NCBI RefSeq assembly: GCF_901827185.1
Contig: NZ_LR594671.1
Location: 3,596,001 to 3,660,000 of the forward strand
Length of the DNA: 64,000 bases
Origin: Variovorax sp. PBL-E5
Lineage (GTDB): Bacteria; Pseudomonadota; Gammaproteobacteria; Burkholderiales; Burkholderiaceae_C
Reading direction: 5' to 3'
Translations under genes and position numbers: made by a program
Notes under the pieces: generated by a model
What the model was told of the DNA's origin: nothing
Databases searched by the model: none
The model's input: the letters and a program-made list of their open reading frames with translations, nothing else
In this document: in pieces, positions 39,380 to 51,897 of the stretch
Position numbering within the stretch: the stretch's first letter is position 1
Layout: the number at the start of each line of letters is the position of its first letter

Positions 39380-40018
39380 ATGAAGCCGGTCCTTTCGGCA
39401 TGGCTGCTGGCCGCAGCCTGCACGTTCGCGCACGCGCAATCCATCATGCTGACCGGCACGATCGGCAGCCGCGCGATCCTCATCGTCAACGGCGGCGCAC
39501 CCAAGACCGTGGCGGTCGGCGAGACCTACCAGGGCGTCAAGCTGCTGGCCCTGCAGGCCGAGCAGGCCACCGTCGAATCCGGCGGCAAGCGCGTCGCGCT
39601 GCGCATGGACACGCCGGTCAGCATCGGCGGTGGTGGCGGCAGTGGCGGCGGGACCCGCATCGTGCTGCCGGCGTCGAGCGGCGGCCATTTCACGACGCAG
39701 GGCGCCATCAACGGCCGGGCGGTCAGCTTCATGGTCGACACCGGCGCCACCACCGTCGCGATGTCGGCCGCCGACGCACAGCGCATCGGGCTCGACTACA
39801 GCAAGGGGCAGCCCATCCGCGTGAACACTGCCAACGGCGTGGCGCCGGGCTATCGGGTGCGGCTCGGTTCGGTGCGCGTCGGCGATGTCGAGGTGTATGA
39901 CATCGAGGCCATCGTCTCGCAGCAGCCGATGCCGTACGTGCTGCTCGGCAACAGTTTCATCAGCCACTTTTCGATGCGGCGCGACGCCGATCAGATGGTG
40001 CTCGAGAAGCGGTACTAG
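39380..40018 (+). CDS. Retropepsin-like aspartic protease (TIGR02281 type)
   Basis: The 212-residue protein has a signal peptide (LLAAACTFAHAQ), a small N-terminal domain, a Gly-rich linker and a clan AA protease domain. The catalytic motif is VDTGATTVAMS, with FTTQGAINGRAVSF before it and the C-terminal PYVLLGNSFISHFSMRRD. A single DTG means it must dimerise, as retroviral proteases do. It should act in the periplasm; substrates are not known. Confidence 0.85.
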   Translation: MKPVLSAWLLAAACTFAHAQSIMLTGTIGSRAILIVNGGAPKTVAVGETYQGVKLLALQAEQATVESGGKRVALRMDTPVSIGGGGGSGGGTRIVLPASSGGHFTTQGAINGRAVSFMVDTGATTVAMSAADAQRIGLDYSKGQPIRVNTANGVAPGYRVRLGSVRVGDVEVYDIEAIVSQQPMPYVLLGNSFISHFSMRRDADQMVLEKRY

Positions 40019-40110
40019 GCTCGCCCCCAGGCTGCGCGCACTTCGTGTCGCTTCGCCTTCCCCCTACCGGGGGCAACACCGGCGGACTGGCCAAGCCGGA
40101 TCCGCGGTGC
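40019..40110 (+). repeat. Intergenic palindromic repeat, copy 1
   Basis: A short element containing CACTTCGTGTCGCTTCGCC followed by a CCCCC-TAC-CGGGGG-type hairpin lies between two convergent genes. A related copy in the other orientation is at 41697–41790. The hairpin may also act as a terminator. Such elements recur between genes in Variovorax-type genomes (recalled, not searched). Confidence 0.6.
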
Positions 40111-40151
40111 TCCTGGCATCGGGAGCACGTGGTCAACGACGGGCTCGATGC

Positions 40152-40505
40152 TCAAGCCATTGCCGCCGTCACCACAATCTCGATCTTGTAAGCCTTGTTC
40201 GCCATCGCCGCCTGCACCGTCGCGCGCGGCGGCGTGTGGCCGGCCGGGATCCATGCGTCCCAGACCTCGTTCATCGCGCCGATGTCCGCAATGTCGGCCA
40301 GGAAGATCTGCGTCATCAGGATGCGCGACTTGTCGCTGCCGGCTTCGGCCAGCAGACGATCGACCATCGCCAGCACCTGCGCGGTCTGGCCGCGGATGTC
40401 CTGCGAGGTGTCGTCGGGCACCTGGCCCGCGAGGTAGATGGTGCCGTTGTGGACGGCGGTTTCGCTCAGGCGCGGACCGACGTGAAAGCGCTGGATGGAT
40501 GTCAT
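40152..40505 (-). CDS. RidA family protein
   Basis: This 117-residue protein belongs to the Rid/YjgF family of enamine/imine deaminases. Landmarks are IYLAGQVPDDTSQDIRGQTAQVL, the substrate arginine in SRILMTQIFLADI, and the C-terminal PPRATVQAAMANKAYKIEI. The start is the second of two ATGs because aagga lies six bases upstream of it. It ends convergent with the retropepsin-like gene and is coupled to plsY, whose stop lies 2 bp before its ATG. Confidence 0.92.
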   Translation of the reverse strand: MTSIQRFHVGPRLSETAVHNGTIYLAGQVPDDTSQDIRGQTAQVLAMVDRLLAEAGSDKSRILMTQIFLADIADIGAMNEVWDAWIPAGHTPPRATVQAAMANKAYKIEIVVTAAMA

Positions 40506-40507
40506 GG

Positions 40508-41143
40508 TCATTCCTTCTTTGTCGAGCCGAGTCTCGATTCGGTGCCGGCCGCAAGCCGGCGGATGTTGGCGCGGTGGCGCCAGATCAGGAGCAGGCTGAT
40601 GACGATCAGCGCCAGCAGCACCGTGCGGTTCAGCGGCCAGGCGATGCCGCCGCCCAGCAGATAGTAGGCCGGCGCGAAGAAGGCGGCCACGATCGAGGCC
40701 AGCGACGAGTAGCGAAAGAAGACCGCGATGATCAGCCAGGTGGTGCCGGTCGCGAGCCCCAGCAGCCACTCGATCCCGATCAATGCACCGGCCGCGGTGG
40801 CCACGCCCTTGCCGCCCTTGAAGCCGAAGAACACCGGATAGAGGTGCCCGAGGAAAGCTGCAAGCCCGCCCAGCGCCGCGGTGTCCGGCCCCAGGTCGAA
40901 GCGGCCGCCGAAGTGCTGGATCGCGAACACCGGCAGCCAGCCCTTGAGCGCGTCGAGCAGCAGCGTCGCGAGCGCGGCGCCCTTGCGGCCCGAGCGCAGC
41001 ACGTTGGTCGCACCGGGATTGCCGCTGCCGTAGCTGCGCGGATCGGCCATGCCGAGCGACTTGCTGACGATGACGGCGAAAGAGAGCGACCCCAGCAGGT
41101 AGGACAGGACGATCGCGACGATCGAAGGAAGATGAAAACTCAC
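40508..41143 (-). CDS. plsY: Glycerol-3-phosphate acyltransferase PlsY
   Basis: The 211-residue inner-membrane protein transfers an acyl group from acyl-phosphate to glycerol-3-phosphate, starting phospholipid synthesis. The three conserved motifs are visible: [35 protein letters not shown] and the third near [19 protein letters not shown]. About five membrane helices are predicted. The RidA gene starts 2 bp downstream. Confidence 0.96.
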   Translation of the reverse strand: MSFHLPSIVAIVLSYLLGSLSFAVIVSKSLGMADPRSYGSGNPGATNVLRSGRKGAALATLLLDALKGWLPVFAIQHFGGRFDLGPDTAALGGLAAFLGHLYPVFFGFKGGKGVATAAGALIGIEWLLGLATGTTWLIIAVFFRYSSLASIVAAFFAPAYYLLGGGIAWPLNRTVLLALIVISLLLIWRHRANIRRLAAGTESRLGSTKKE

Positions 41144-41191
41144 GTTGTCTCCAGGCGCGCCGGACAGGCCATGCGCCGCTGAACCGGCGGG

Positions 41192-41686
41192 CTATTCTGC
41201 CAGCGCGCAGTGAACCGGCTTGGCGTCGAGCAGCTTCACGCAGACCTGCGGGTCGATGCCCACGAGGTAGCCGCGCCGCCCGCCGTTGATCGCGATCCTC
41301 GGCAGCTCGAGGATCGTGGCCTCGACATACACGGGCATCGCGCGCCGCATGCCGAAGGGCGAGGTGCCGCCGACCGGGTAGCCGCTGTGCCGATTCGCCG
41401 CCTCCGGCTTGCACGGCTCCACCGACTTGGCGCCGATCTGGCGCGCGAGGTTCTTGGTCGATACCGTGCGGTTGCCGTGCATCAGCACGATCAGGGGCCG
41501 GGCGTCCTGGTCCTGCATCACCAGCGTCTTGACCACCGTGAAGGGGTCGAGCCCGAGCACGGCGGCGCTGTGCTGCGCGCCGCCGTGCTCGAGGTACTCG
41601 TAGGGATGCCCGGTGAATGCGATGCCGTTCGCCTTCAGCATCTGCGTGGCGGGCGTTTCGCTGACGTGGGTCTTGCGGCTGCTCAT
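41192..41686 (-). CDS. ybaK: YbaK/EbsC-type Cys-tRNA(Pro) deacylase
   Basis: This 164-residue editing protein hydrolyses mischarged Cys-tRNA(Pro). Family features are KTLVMQDQDARPLIVLMHGNRTV, the catalytic-pocket lysine region, and GYPVGGTSPFGMRRAMPVYVE with the conserved GGxSPFG. The ATG at 41686 gives a normal length. An intergenic repeat lies between it and the aldo/keto reductase gene upstream. Confidence 0.92.
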   Translation of the reverse strand: MSSRKTHVSETPATQMLKANGIAFTGHPYEYLEHGGAQHSAAVLGLDPFTVVKTLVMQDQDARPLIVLMHGNRTVSTKNLARQIGAKSVEPCKPEAANRHSGYPVGGTSPFGMRRAMPVYVEATILELPRIAINGGRRGYLVGIDPQVCVKLLDAKPVHCALAE

Positions 41687-41696
41687 GAGAAGCGAG

Positions 41697-41790
41697 GACA
41701 GCGGCCGCCGCCGGGCCGCCCCAAGGCGAGCCGCGCCTCCCCCTCGGGGGGTGGCGAAGCACACGAAGTGGCAAGCCGGGGGGCTGACAT
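41697..41790 (-). repeat. Intergenic palindromic repeat, copy 2
   Basis: Read on the minus strand it shares CCCCC(C)GGCT, CACTTCGTGT and GCTTCGCC with copy 1 at 40019. A CCCCCGAGGGGG hairpin follows. It lies between the aldo/keto reductase stop and the ybaK start on the same strand, so it may attenuate read-through. Confidence 0.6.
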
Positions 41791-42851
41791 CAGAACGCGG
41801 GGTCGTGCATCTCGAGGCGCAACTGGTCGATCTCGGCCAGAACTTCCGGCGAGAGAGTGGCGCCCCAGCTGTCGATGCTCTCGTCGAGCTGGGCGACCGA
41901 GGTGACGCCGAGGATGGTGCTCGCGACCTGCCACTTGCTGTTGCAGAAGGCCAGCGCGAACTTCGTCGGCGTCATGCCGTGCTCGCGCGCCAGCTGGTTG
42001 TAGCGCCGCGCCGCCGCCAGCGAGCCGGGCCGGCCCCAGCGCTGCTTGCGCACCGACTCGTAGAGGGTGATGCGCGCGCCGGCAGGCGCACCGGGCCCCG
42101 TGCTTCCGCCGGCGTCGTACTTGCCGGTCAGCAGGCCGTAGCCCAGCGGCGAGTAGGCCAGCAGCGAGACGCCGAGCCGGTGCATGGTTTCGTCCAGGCC
42201 GTTCTCGACCGTGCGATTGAGCAGGTTGTAGACGTTCTGCACCGTGGCCACGCGCGGCAGTCGATGCTCCTCGGCCAGCCGCACGAACTCGTGCACGCCG
42301 TAGGGCGTCTCGTTGGACAGGCCGATGGCGCGCACCTTGCCTGCCTCGACCAGCTTCGCCAACGCTTCGAGCTGCTCGCGGATCGGCGTGCGCGACGTTT
42401 CCTTGCACGGGTCGTAGTACAGGTTGCCGAAGGCCGGCACGTGCCGCTCCGGCCAATGGATCTGGTAGAGGTCGATCACGTCGGTCTGCAGCCGCCGCAG
42501 GCTGTTCTCGCACGAGGCGACGATGTCCTCGGCCGTCATGCCGCTGCCTTGGCGCACCCAGTCCATGCCGCGCGACGGGCCTGCGACCTTGGTGGCCAGC
42601 ACCGTCTTCGCCCGCATGCCCGGATGCTTCGCGAACCAGTTGCCGATGATGGTTTCGGTCGCACCGAAGGTTTCCTTGCGGGTCGGCACCGCATACATCT
42701 CGGCGGTGTCGATGAAATCCACGCCGCGCTCGAACGAGCGGTTCAGGATCGCGTGCGCAGTGGGTTCGTCCACCTGCTCGCCGAAGGTCATGGTGCCGAG
42801 GCAGATCGGGGTGACGTAGAGGTCGCTGTGGCCAAGCCGGATTTTTTTCAT
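41790..42851 (-). CDS. Aldo/keto reductase (Tas-like)
   Basis: The 353-residue TIM-barrel NADP(H)-dependent oxidoreductase starts with RLGHSDLYVTPICLGTMTFGEQ. It carries the catalytic Asp/Tyr (DFIDTAEMYA) and the expected lysine (VLATKV) and histidine (QIHWPE). The C-terminal cofactor-binding region SILGVTSVAQLDE shows slight wording changes. Tas-type members reduce small carbonyls; the natural substrate is not known. It is divergent from the alpha/beta hydrolase gene. Confidence 0.92.
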   Translation of the reverse strand: MKKIRLGHSDLYVTPICLGTMTFGEQVDEPTAHAILNRSFERGVDFIDTAEMYAVPTRKETFGATETIIGNWFAKHPGMRAKTVLATKVAGPSRGMDWVRQGSGMTAEDIVASCENSLRRLQTDVIDLYQIHWPERHVPAFGNLYYDPCKETSRTPIREQLEALAKLVEAGKVRAIGLSNETPYGVHEFVRLAEEHRLPRVATVQNVYNLLNRTVENGLDETMHRLGVSLLAYSPLGYGLLTGKYDAGGSTGPGAPAGARITLYESVRKQRWGRPGSLAAARRYNQLAREHGMTPTKFALAFCNSKWQVASTILGVTSVAQLDESIDSWGATLSPEVLAEIDQLRLEMHDPAF

Positions 42852-42940
42852 GGGCGAAATGCTAACGCGCCCGGCCGTCGGCCGCCGCCGAGTCGCCCCG
42901 GAGGCAGGCCCGCCGCCGGGCGCTGCTTATCATCGGCCGC

Positions 42941-43858
42941 ATGTACCAAGCCTTGCGCCCCTCCCGCAGCGAGTTCGTTCCCGTGCGCAACCTGCGCTAT
43001 CACGTGCGCCTCTGGGGCGAGCCCTCGCCGGCGCGGCCGCCGCTGGTGCTGCTGCACGGCTGGATGGATGTCGCGGCCTCGTGGCAGTTCGTGGTCGACG
43101 CGCTGGCCGAGGCGCGCTGGGTGCTCGCGCCCGACTGGCGCGGCTTCGGCCTCACCGACGGCGGCGGGGTCGACAACTACTGGATGCCCGACTACCTGGC
43201 CGACCTCGACTGGCTGCTCGACCATTACGCGGGCGATACGCCGATCGACCTCGTGGGCCACAGCATGGGCGGCAACATCGCGATGCAGTATTCGGGCGTG
43301 CGCCCGCAGCGCGTGCGCCGGCTGGTCAACCTCGAAGGCTTCGGCATGGCGCCGCTGCGGGCCGACGAAGCGCCCGCGCGCTTCGGCAAGTGGATCGACC
43401 AGCTCAAGCGCCTGCACCGCGGCGAGATGGGACTCGCGACCTACCCCGAGGCCGGCGGCGTGGCCCGGCGCCTGATGAAGACCAACCCGCGCCTCACGCA
43501 GGACAAGGCCGACTGGCTCGCGGCCCACTGGTCGGTCGCCAGGCGTCAGCCCGATGGCCGCGAGGCCTGGGAGATCCTCGGCGATCCGGCGCACAAGATC
43601 ATCAACGCCAACCTGTTCCGCGTCGACGAGACGCTCGCGCTCTATGCCTGCATCGCCGCGCCGCTGCTGGCGGTGGAAGCCGCTGACGACAGCCTCGGCC
43701 GCTGGTGGAAAGGCGGCTACACGCTGGCCGACTACCACGAGCGCCTGAAGACGGTGCCCGACACGCGCATCGCGTGCGTCGAGGACGCCGGGCACATGCT
43801 CCACCACGACCAGCCCGCGCGCGTGGCGGCGCTGATCGACGCCTTCCTCGCCGGTTGA
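42941..43858 (+). CDS. Alpha/beta hydrolase
   Basis: The 305-residue cytoplasmic protein has the alpha/beta-hydrolase fold: oxyanion region LVLLHGWMDVAASW, nucleophile elbow VGHSMGGNIAMQYSG with the serine near residue 110, and histidine in DAGHMLHHDQP. No signal peptide is seen. Motifs fit small esterases or epoxide hydrolase-like enzymes; the substrate cannot be read. It ends 79 bp before the large sensor kinase gene. Confidence 0.9.
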   Translation: MYQALRPSRSEFVPVRNLRYHVRLWGEPSPARPPLVLLHGWMDVAASWQFVVDALAEARWVLAPDWRGFGLTDGGGVDNYWMPDYLADLDWLLDHYAGDTPIDLVGHSMGGNIAMQYSGVRPQRVRRLVNLEGFGMAPLRADEAPARFGKWIDQLKRLHRGEMGLATYPEAGGVARRLMKTNPRLTQDKADWLAAHWSVARRQPDGREAWEILGDPAHKIINANLFRVDETLALYACIAAPLLAVEAADDSLGRWWKGGYTLADYHERLKTVPDTRIACVEDAGHMLHHDQPARVAALIDAFLAG

Positions 43859-43878
43859 GCCGGTTCGCGCGGCCTTCT

Positions 43879-43917
43879 CCGACAAGCAAAGGACCGGGGG
43901 TCGGGCAGACTTGTCGG
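43879..43917 (+). terminator. Possible terminator after the alpha/beta hydrolase gene
   Basis: Perfect 8-bp arms CCGACAAG and CTTGTCGG enclose a 23-base loop and are followed by GTTTT. It could end the hydrolase transcript. It also lies 20 bp before the kinase start, so an operator role is possible. The long loop weakens the terminator call. Confidence 0.35.
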
Positions 43918-43937
43918 GTTTTGCTCAAAGCCCCTTC

Positions 43938-47407
<3,470 letters not shown>

Positions 47408-47411
<4 letters not shown>

Positions 47412-48244
47412 ACCCTGCGAGCGAACCGCCGAGCGACACCGATATCGAGCTGCGGCTGCTGATGGAGGCGATCTACCTCAAGTACAGCCACGACTTCCGC
47501 GACTACACCGGTGCGTCGCAGAAGCGGCGCGTGCTGTATGCGCTCGGCCAGCTCAACCTGCCGAGCATCTCGGCGCTGCAGGACAAGGTGCTGCGCGACC
47601 CGGCCGTCTTCAGCCGGCTCCTGCAATTCCTCACCATCCCGGTGAGCGAGATGTTCCGCGACCCGGCGTATTTCCTCGCGCTGCGCCGGCAGGTGGTGCC
47701 GGTCCTGCAGACCTATCCGTCGATCAAGGTCTGGGTCGCCGGCTGCAGCACCGGCGAGGAAGTGTTCTCGCTCGCCATCCTGCTCGAGGAAGAAGGCCTG
47801 CTCGCGCGCAGCCGCATCTATGCCACCGACATCAACCCCATGTCGCTCGAGAAGGCGCGCCAGGGCATCTTCCCGCTCGAGGCGGTGCGCGGCTACACCG
47901 CCAACTACCAGCGCGCCGGCGGCCAGCGTGCCTTCTCGGACTACTACACGGCCGCCTACGACGCCGCGCGCTTCGACCCGGCACTGTGCGCCGACGTGAT
48001 CTTCGCCGACCACAGCCTGGCGACCGACAGCGTGTTCGCCGAGACGCAGCTGGTGTCCTGCCGCAACGTGCTGATCTACTTCAATCGCCAGCTGCAGGAC
48101 CGCGCGCTGAGCCTGTTCCACGAGTCGCTGTGCCATCGCGGCTTCCTCGGCCTCGGCGCCAAGGAGAGCATCGACTTCTCCCGCCATGCCGAGAGCTTCG
48201 ACGCGCTGTCGCGCGCGGAGCGCATCTACCGCAAGGCATCATGA
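47408..48244 (+). CDS. CheR-type protein-glutamate O-methyltransferase
   Basis: The 278-residue protein has the CheR N-terminal helical domain (DFRDYTGASQKRRVLYALGQ) and the SAM-binding domain (VWVAGCSTGEEVFSLAILL, then SCRNVLIYF). CheR methylates glutamates on chemoreceptors. Here it sits in an operon with kinases and CheB but no CheA, CheW or receptor gene, so its target is unclear. The GTG start overlaps the kinase stop and is the natural start for the family's length. Confidence 0.92.
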
Positions 48245-48840
48245 AGCGCATTCCCCAGATCGCGCGCCGCATCGATGCCGCCGTGATCGGCGCCTCGGCC
48301 GGCGGCGTCGACGCGCTGCTGACCCTGCTGCACGACCTGCCGCCGCACTGGAAACTGCCGCTGGTGGTCGTCATCCATCTGCCCGAAGGCCGCGAGAGCC
48401 GGCTGGCCGAGGTGTTCAGCCACCGCCTGCCCTTCGCCGTGCATGAAGCCGAGGACAAGGTGCCGGTCACCGACGGCACGCTGCATTTCGCGCCGCCAGG
48501 CTACCACCTGTCGATCGAGCGCGACCGCCGCTTCTCACTGAGCTGCGAGCCGCCGGTGCTGTTCTCGCGGCCGTCCATCGACGTGTTGATGGCTTCCGCC
48601 TCCGATGTCTATGGCTCGGCCCTGGCGGGCCTGCTGCTCACGGGTGCCAACGAGGACGGCGCCGAAGGCCTGCTGCAGATCCACCGCGCGGGCGGCCTGA
48701 CCGCGGTGCAGGATCCGATGGAGGCGCAGGTCGCCACCATGCCGCAGGCGGCGCTGCGCCGGCATGCCCCCGACTTCATGCTGCCGCTGCGCGAGATGCG
48801 CACCCTGCTCCTGCGACTGGACGCCGCCCATGCACTTTGA
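48241..48840 (+). CDS. CheB-type methylesterase without receiver domain
   Basis: This 199-residue protein is a CheB catalytic domain alone. The catalytic triad is visible: serine in GASAGGVDAL (about 19), histidine in VVVIHLPEG and aspartate in LTGANEDGAEGL. The receiver domain of classical CheB is missing, so it is not controlled by its own phosphorylation. Its ATG overlaps the cheR stop and its end overlaps the next gene by 11 bp. Confidence 0.92.
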   Translation: MKRIPQIARRIDAAVIGASAGGVDALLTLLHDLPPHWKLPLVVVIHLPEGRESRLAEVFSHRLPFAVHEAEDKVPVTDGTLHFAPPGYHLSIERDRRFSLSCEPPVLFSRPSIDVLMASASDVYGSALAGLLLTGANEDGAEGLLQIHRAGGLTAVQDPMEAQVATMPQAALRRHAPDFMLPLREMRTLLLRLDAAHAL

Positions 48841-50034
48841 TGTCGAAAGCAAGCTGCTGATCGTCGACGACCTGCCCGAGAACCTGCTGGCGCTGGAAGC
48901 GCTGATCCGCGGCCCGGAGCGCCAGGTCTTCAAGGCGGGCTCGGCCGAGCAAGCGCTCGACCTGCTGCTGGCGCACGAGTTCGCGCTCGCGATCCTCGAC
49001 GTCCAGATGCCGGGCATGAACGGCTTCGAGCTGGCCGAGATGATGCGCGGCCCCGAGCGCACGCGGCATATCCCGATCATCTTCGTGAGCGCGGCCGGCA
49101 GCGAGATGAACTACGCTTCAAGGGCTACGAGAGCGGCGCGGTCGACTTCCTGCAGAAGCCGCTGGACGCCCACGTGGTGTGCAGCAAGGTCAGCGTGTTC
49201 GTCGACCTGCACCGGCACCGCAAGGCGCTCAAGCGCGAGATGGAGGCGCTGGCCGCGTCGAACCACCAGCAGGAGCTGCTGGTGCAGAAACTGCAGTGCG
49301 CCCAGCGCGAACTCGAACACGCGGTGCGCATGCGCGACAACTTCATGTCGATGGTCTCGCACGAGCTGCGCACGCCGCTCAACACGCTGTACCTGGAGAC
49401 GCAGGTGCGCAAGCTCCATCTCGCCAAGGGCAACCTTGCGCCCTTCGAGGCCGAGCGGCTGCCCGCGATGATCGAGCGCGATCAGCGCCAGATCCGCAGC
49501 ATGGTGCGGCTGATCGACGACATGCTCGACGTCACCCGCATGCGCAGCGGCGCGCTGTCGATCGAGCCGAAGCCGATCGACCTGTCGGCGCTGGCGCAGC
49601 GCGTGATGGAAAGCCTGGCCCAGCAGGCCGAAGCCGCCGGCTGCGCGATCGGCCTCGATGCCGAGGACGGCGTCGACGGCACCTGGGACGAGTTCCGCAT
49701 CGAGCAGGTGCTGACCAACCTGCTGACCAATGCGCTGCGCTACGGCGGCGGCCGGCCGGTGCAACTGTCGGTGCGGCAGACGGGCGACAGCGCGCAGATC
49801 AGCGTGCGCGACCAGGGCATCGGCATCGCGCCCGAAGACCACGCGCGCATCTTCGAACAGTTCGAGCGCACCGACGACAGCCGCAAGCACGCGCCCGGGC
49901 TCGGGCTGGGGCTCTTCATCACGCGCCAGATCGTGCGCCTGCACGGCGGCGAGATCATGCTGGAGAGCCGCCCCGGCGAGGGCGCGCTGTTCCGCGTGAG
50001 CCTGCCGCTGCAGCCCCCGCCGCAGGCCGGCTGA
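48830..50034 (+). pseudogene. Receiver plus histidine kinase gene interrupted by a one-base frameshift
   Basis: The first part encodes a receiver domain (KLLIVDDLPENLLALE; aspartate in AILDVQMPGMNG) up to EMNYA. After that the frame must step back by one base near 49115–49117 to read FKGYESGAVDFLQKP, a coiled coil, HisKA (FMSMVSHELRTPLNT) and HATPase (APGLGLGLFITRQIV). One base appears to be missing after the GC at 49115–49116. No slippery heptamer is seen. If real, translation stops soon after the receiver and the kinase is lost, unless it starts at an internal codon. A sequencing error is an alternative. Confidence 0.85.
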
Positions 50035-50116
50035 AGCCCGCCGAACGCCGCCGCGGGAAGACGCCGCGGCCATGAGAAAATGCACGGTTTTCCCCGAACA
50101 CCGTCAGGACACTCCC

Positions 50117-51221
50117 ATGGATGCAGAACAAATCAACCAAATCGGCGCCACCCTTGCGGACCTGAGCGCCCGCACGGTCGATTTACGGAGGTATCTTTGA
50201 CTACGATGCCAAAGCCGAACGCCTGAGGACCGTGGTCGCGTCGCTCGAAGACCCGACCGTCTGGAACGACCCCAAGAAGGCCCAGGACCTGGGCCGCGAG
50301 AAGAAATCCCTCGACGACGTGGTGGTCACGCTCGACCGGCTCACCAGCGGCCTCTCGGACAACACCGAGCTCTACGAGATGTCGAAGGAAGACGGCGACA
50401 TGGACGGCCTGCAGTCGATCGCCGACGACGCGGCCACGCTCGAGGCCGACATCAAGCAGCTCGAGTTCCGCCGGATGTTCAACAACCCGGCCGATCCGCT
50501 GAATGCCTTCGTCGACATCCAGGCCGGCGCCGGCGGCACCGAGGCCTGCGACTGGGCCAGCATGCTGCTGCGCCAGTACCTCAAGTACGCCGAGCGCAAG
50601 GGCTTCAAGACCCAGATCGAGGACGAAACGCCGGGCGACACCGCCGGCATCAAGGGCGCGACCATCAAGGTCGAGGGCGACTACGCCTTCGGCCTGCTGC
50701 GCACCGAGACCGGCGTGCACCGGCTGGTGCGCAAGTCGCCCTTCGACTCCTCGGGCGGACGGCACACCAGCTTCGCCAGCATCTTCGTCTACCCGGAGAT
50801 CGACGACTCGATCGAGATCGACATCAACCCGTCCGACGTGCGCGTCGACACCTTCCGCGCCAGCGGTGCCGGCGGCCAGCACATCAACAAGACCGACTCG
50901 GCCGTGCGCCTGACGCACCTTCCGACCGGCATCGTGGTGCAGTGCCAGGACGGCCGCAGCCAGCACAGCAACCGCGACGTGGCCTGGAAGCGGCTGCGCT
51001 CGCGCCTGTACGACCACGAGATGCGCAAGCGCCAGGAAGAGCAGCAGAAGCTCGAGGACAGCAAGACCGATGTCGGCTGGGGCCACCAGATCCGCAGCTA
51101 CGTGCTGGACAACAGCCGCATCAAGGACCTGCGCACCAACGTCGAGGTGTCGGCCACGCAGAAGGTGCTGGACGGCGATCTCGATGTGTTCATCGAGGCC
51201 TCATTGAAGCAAGGCGTCTAG
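50117..51221 (+). CDS. prfB: Peptide chain release factor 2, with programmed +1 frameshift
   Basis: The short first frame ([20 protein letters not shown] to RRYL) ends at an in-frame TGA at 50198–50200. The site is CTT-TGA-C preceded by a GGAGGT Shine–Dalgarno-like element four bases upstream. A +1 step gives Asp and continues into the main frame. RF2 reads UGA and UAA, so low RF2 raises the frameshift: an autoregulatory loop. The rest has the stop-reading tripeptide in KSPFDSSG and the catalytic GGQ in [12 protein letters not shown]. This is a functional gene, not a pseudogene. Confidence 0.97.
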
Positions 51222-51222
51222 C

Positions 51223-51897
51223 GTGAAGAGAACCGACGCGCTGATCTTCGACATGGACGGCACCATGGTCGACTCCATGCCCTGGCACGCCAGGGCGTGG
51301 GTCGAGTTCGGGCGCCGCCACGGCCTGGCCATCGACATCCCCGACTTCATGCGCCGCACCAACGGCCGCACGGCCTTCGAGTGCGCCTGCGAGCTGATGG
51401 GCCGCGAAGTCAGCGAAGCCGAGAGCGCCGAGATCACGCACCAGAAGGAATCGATCTACCGCGAGCTCTTCGGCGCCGAGTTCCGCGAGGTCGCGGGCTT
51501 TCGCGCGTTCGCACGCGCGGCGGCCGCGCGCGGCCTGAAGACCGCGGTCGGCACGGCCGGCGACAAGCACAACATCGCCTTCACGATGTCGCTGCTGGCG
51601 CTCGATCCGCCGCCGCTCGCCATCGTCGGCGGCGACGAAGGCCTGCCCGGCAAGCCGCAGCCGGCGATCTTCCTCGAAGCCGCGCGCCGCATCGGCGTGT
51701 CGCTGTCGCGCTGTATCGTGTTCGAGGACGCGCCCTTCGGCATCGAGGCCGCACGCCGCGGCGGCATGCAGGCGGTGGCGATCTGCAGCAGCCACAGCGC
51801 CGAACAACTTGCAGGGCCGCACGTGATCGCGGCCGTGCGTGACTACGAAGAACTCGCAAACTCAAAATTTCTGGAGACACTCGATGCTGTTGCGTGA
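51223..51897 (+). CDS. HAD family phosphatase (beta-phosphoglucomutase-like)
   Basis: The 224-residue protein has the HAD nucleophile motif IFDMDGTMVDSM, the cap domain, the GTAGDKHN-type motif II region, and motif IV in IVFEDAPFGIEAARRGG. It dephosphorylates small phosphorylated metabolites, often sugars. The GTG start follows the prfB stop by 1 bp, so the genes are probably coupled. Its end overlaps pepN by 14 bp. Confidence 0.9.
   Translation: MKRTDALIFDMDGTMVDSMPWHARAWVEFGRRHGLAIDIPDFMRRTNGRTAFECACELMGREVSEAESAEITHQKESIYRELFGAEFREVAGFRAFARAAAARGLKTAVGTAGDKHNIAFTMSLLALDPPPLAIVGGDEGLPGKPQPAIFLEAARRIGVSLSRCIVFEDAPFGIEAARRGGMQAVAICSSHSAEQLAGPHVIAAVRDYEELANSKFLETLDAVA

Noticed and set aside
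49109..49120. Programmed -1 frameshift in the receiver-kinase gene
   Set aside because: No slippery heptamer or downstream structure is evident; a one-base deletion is simpler.
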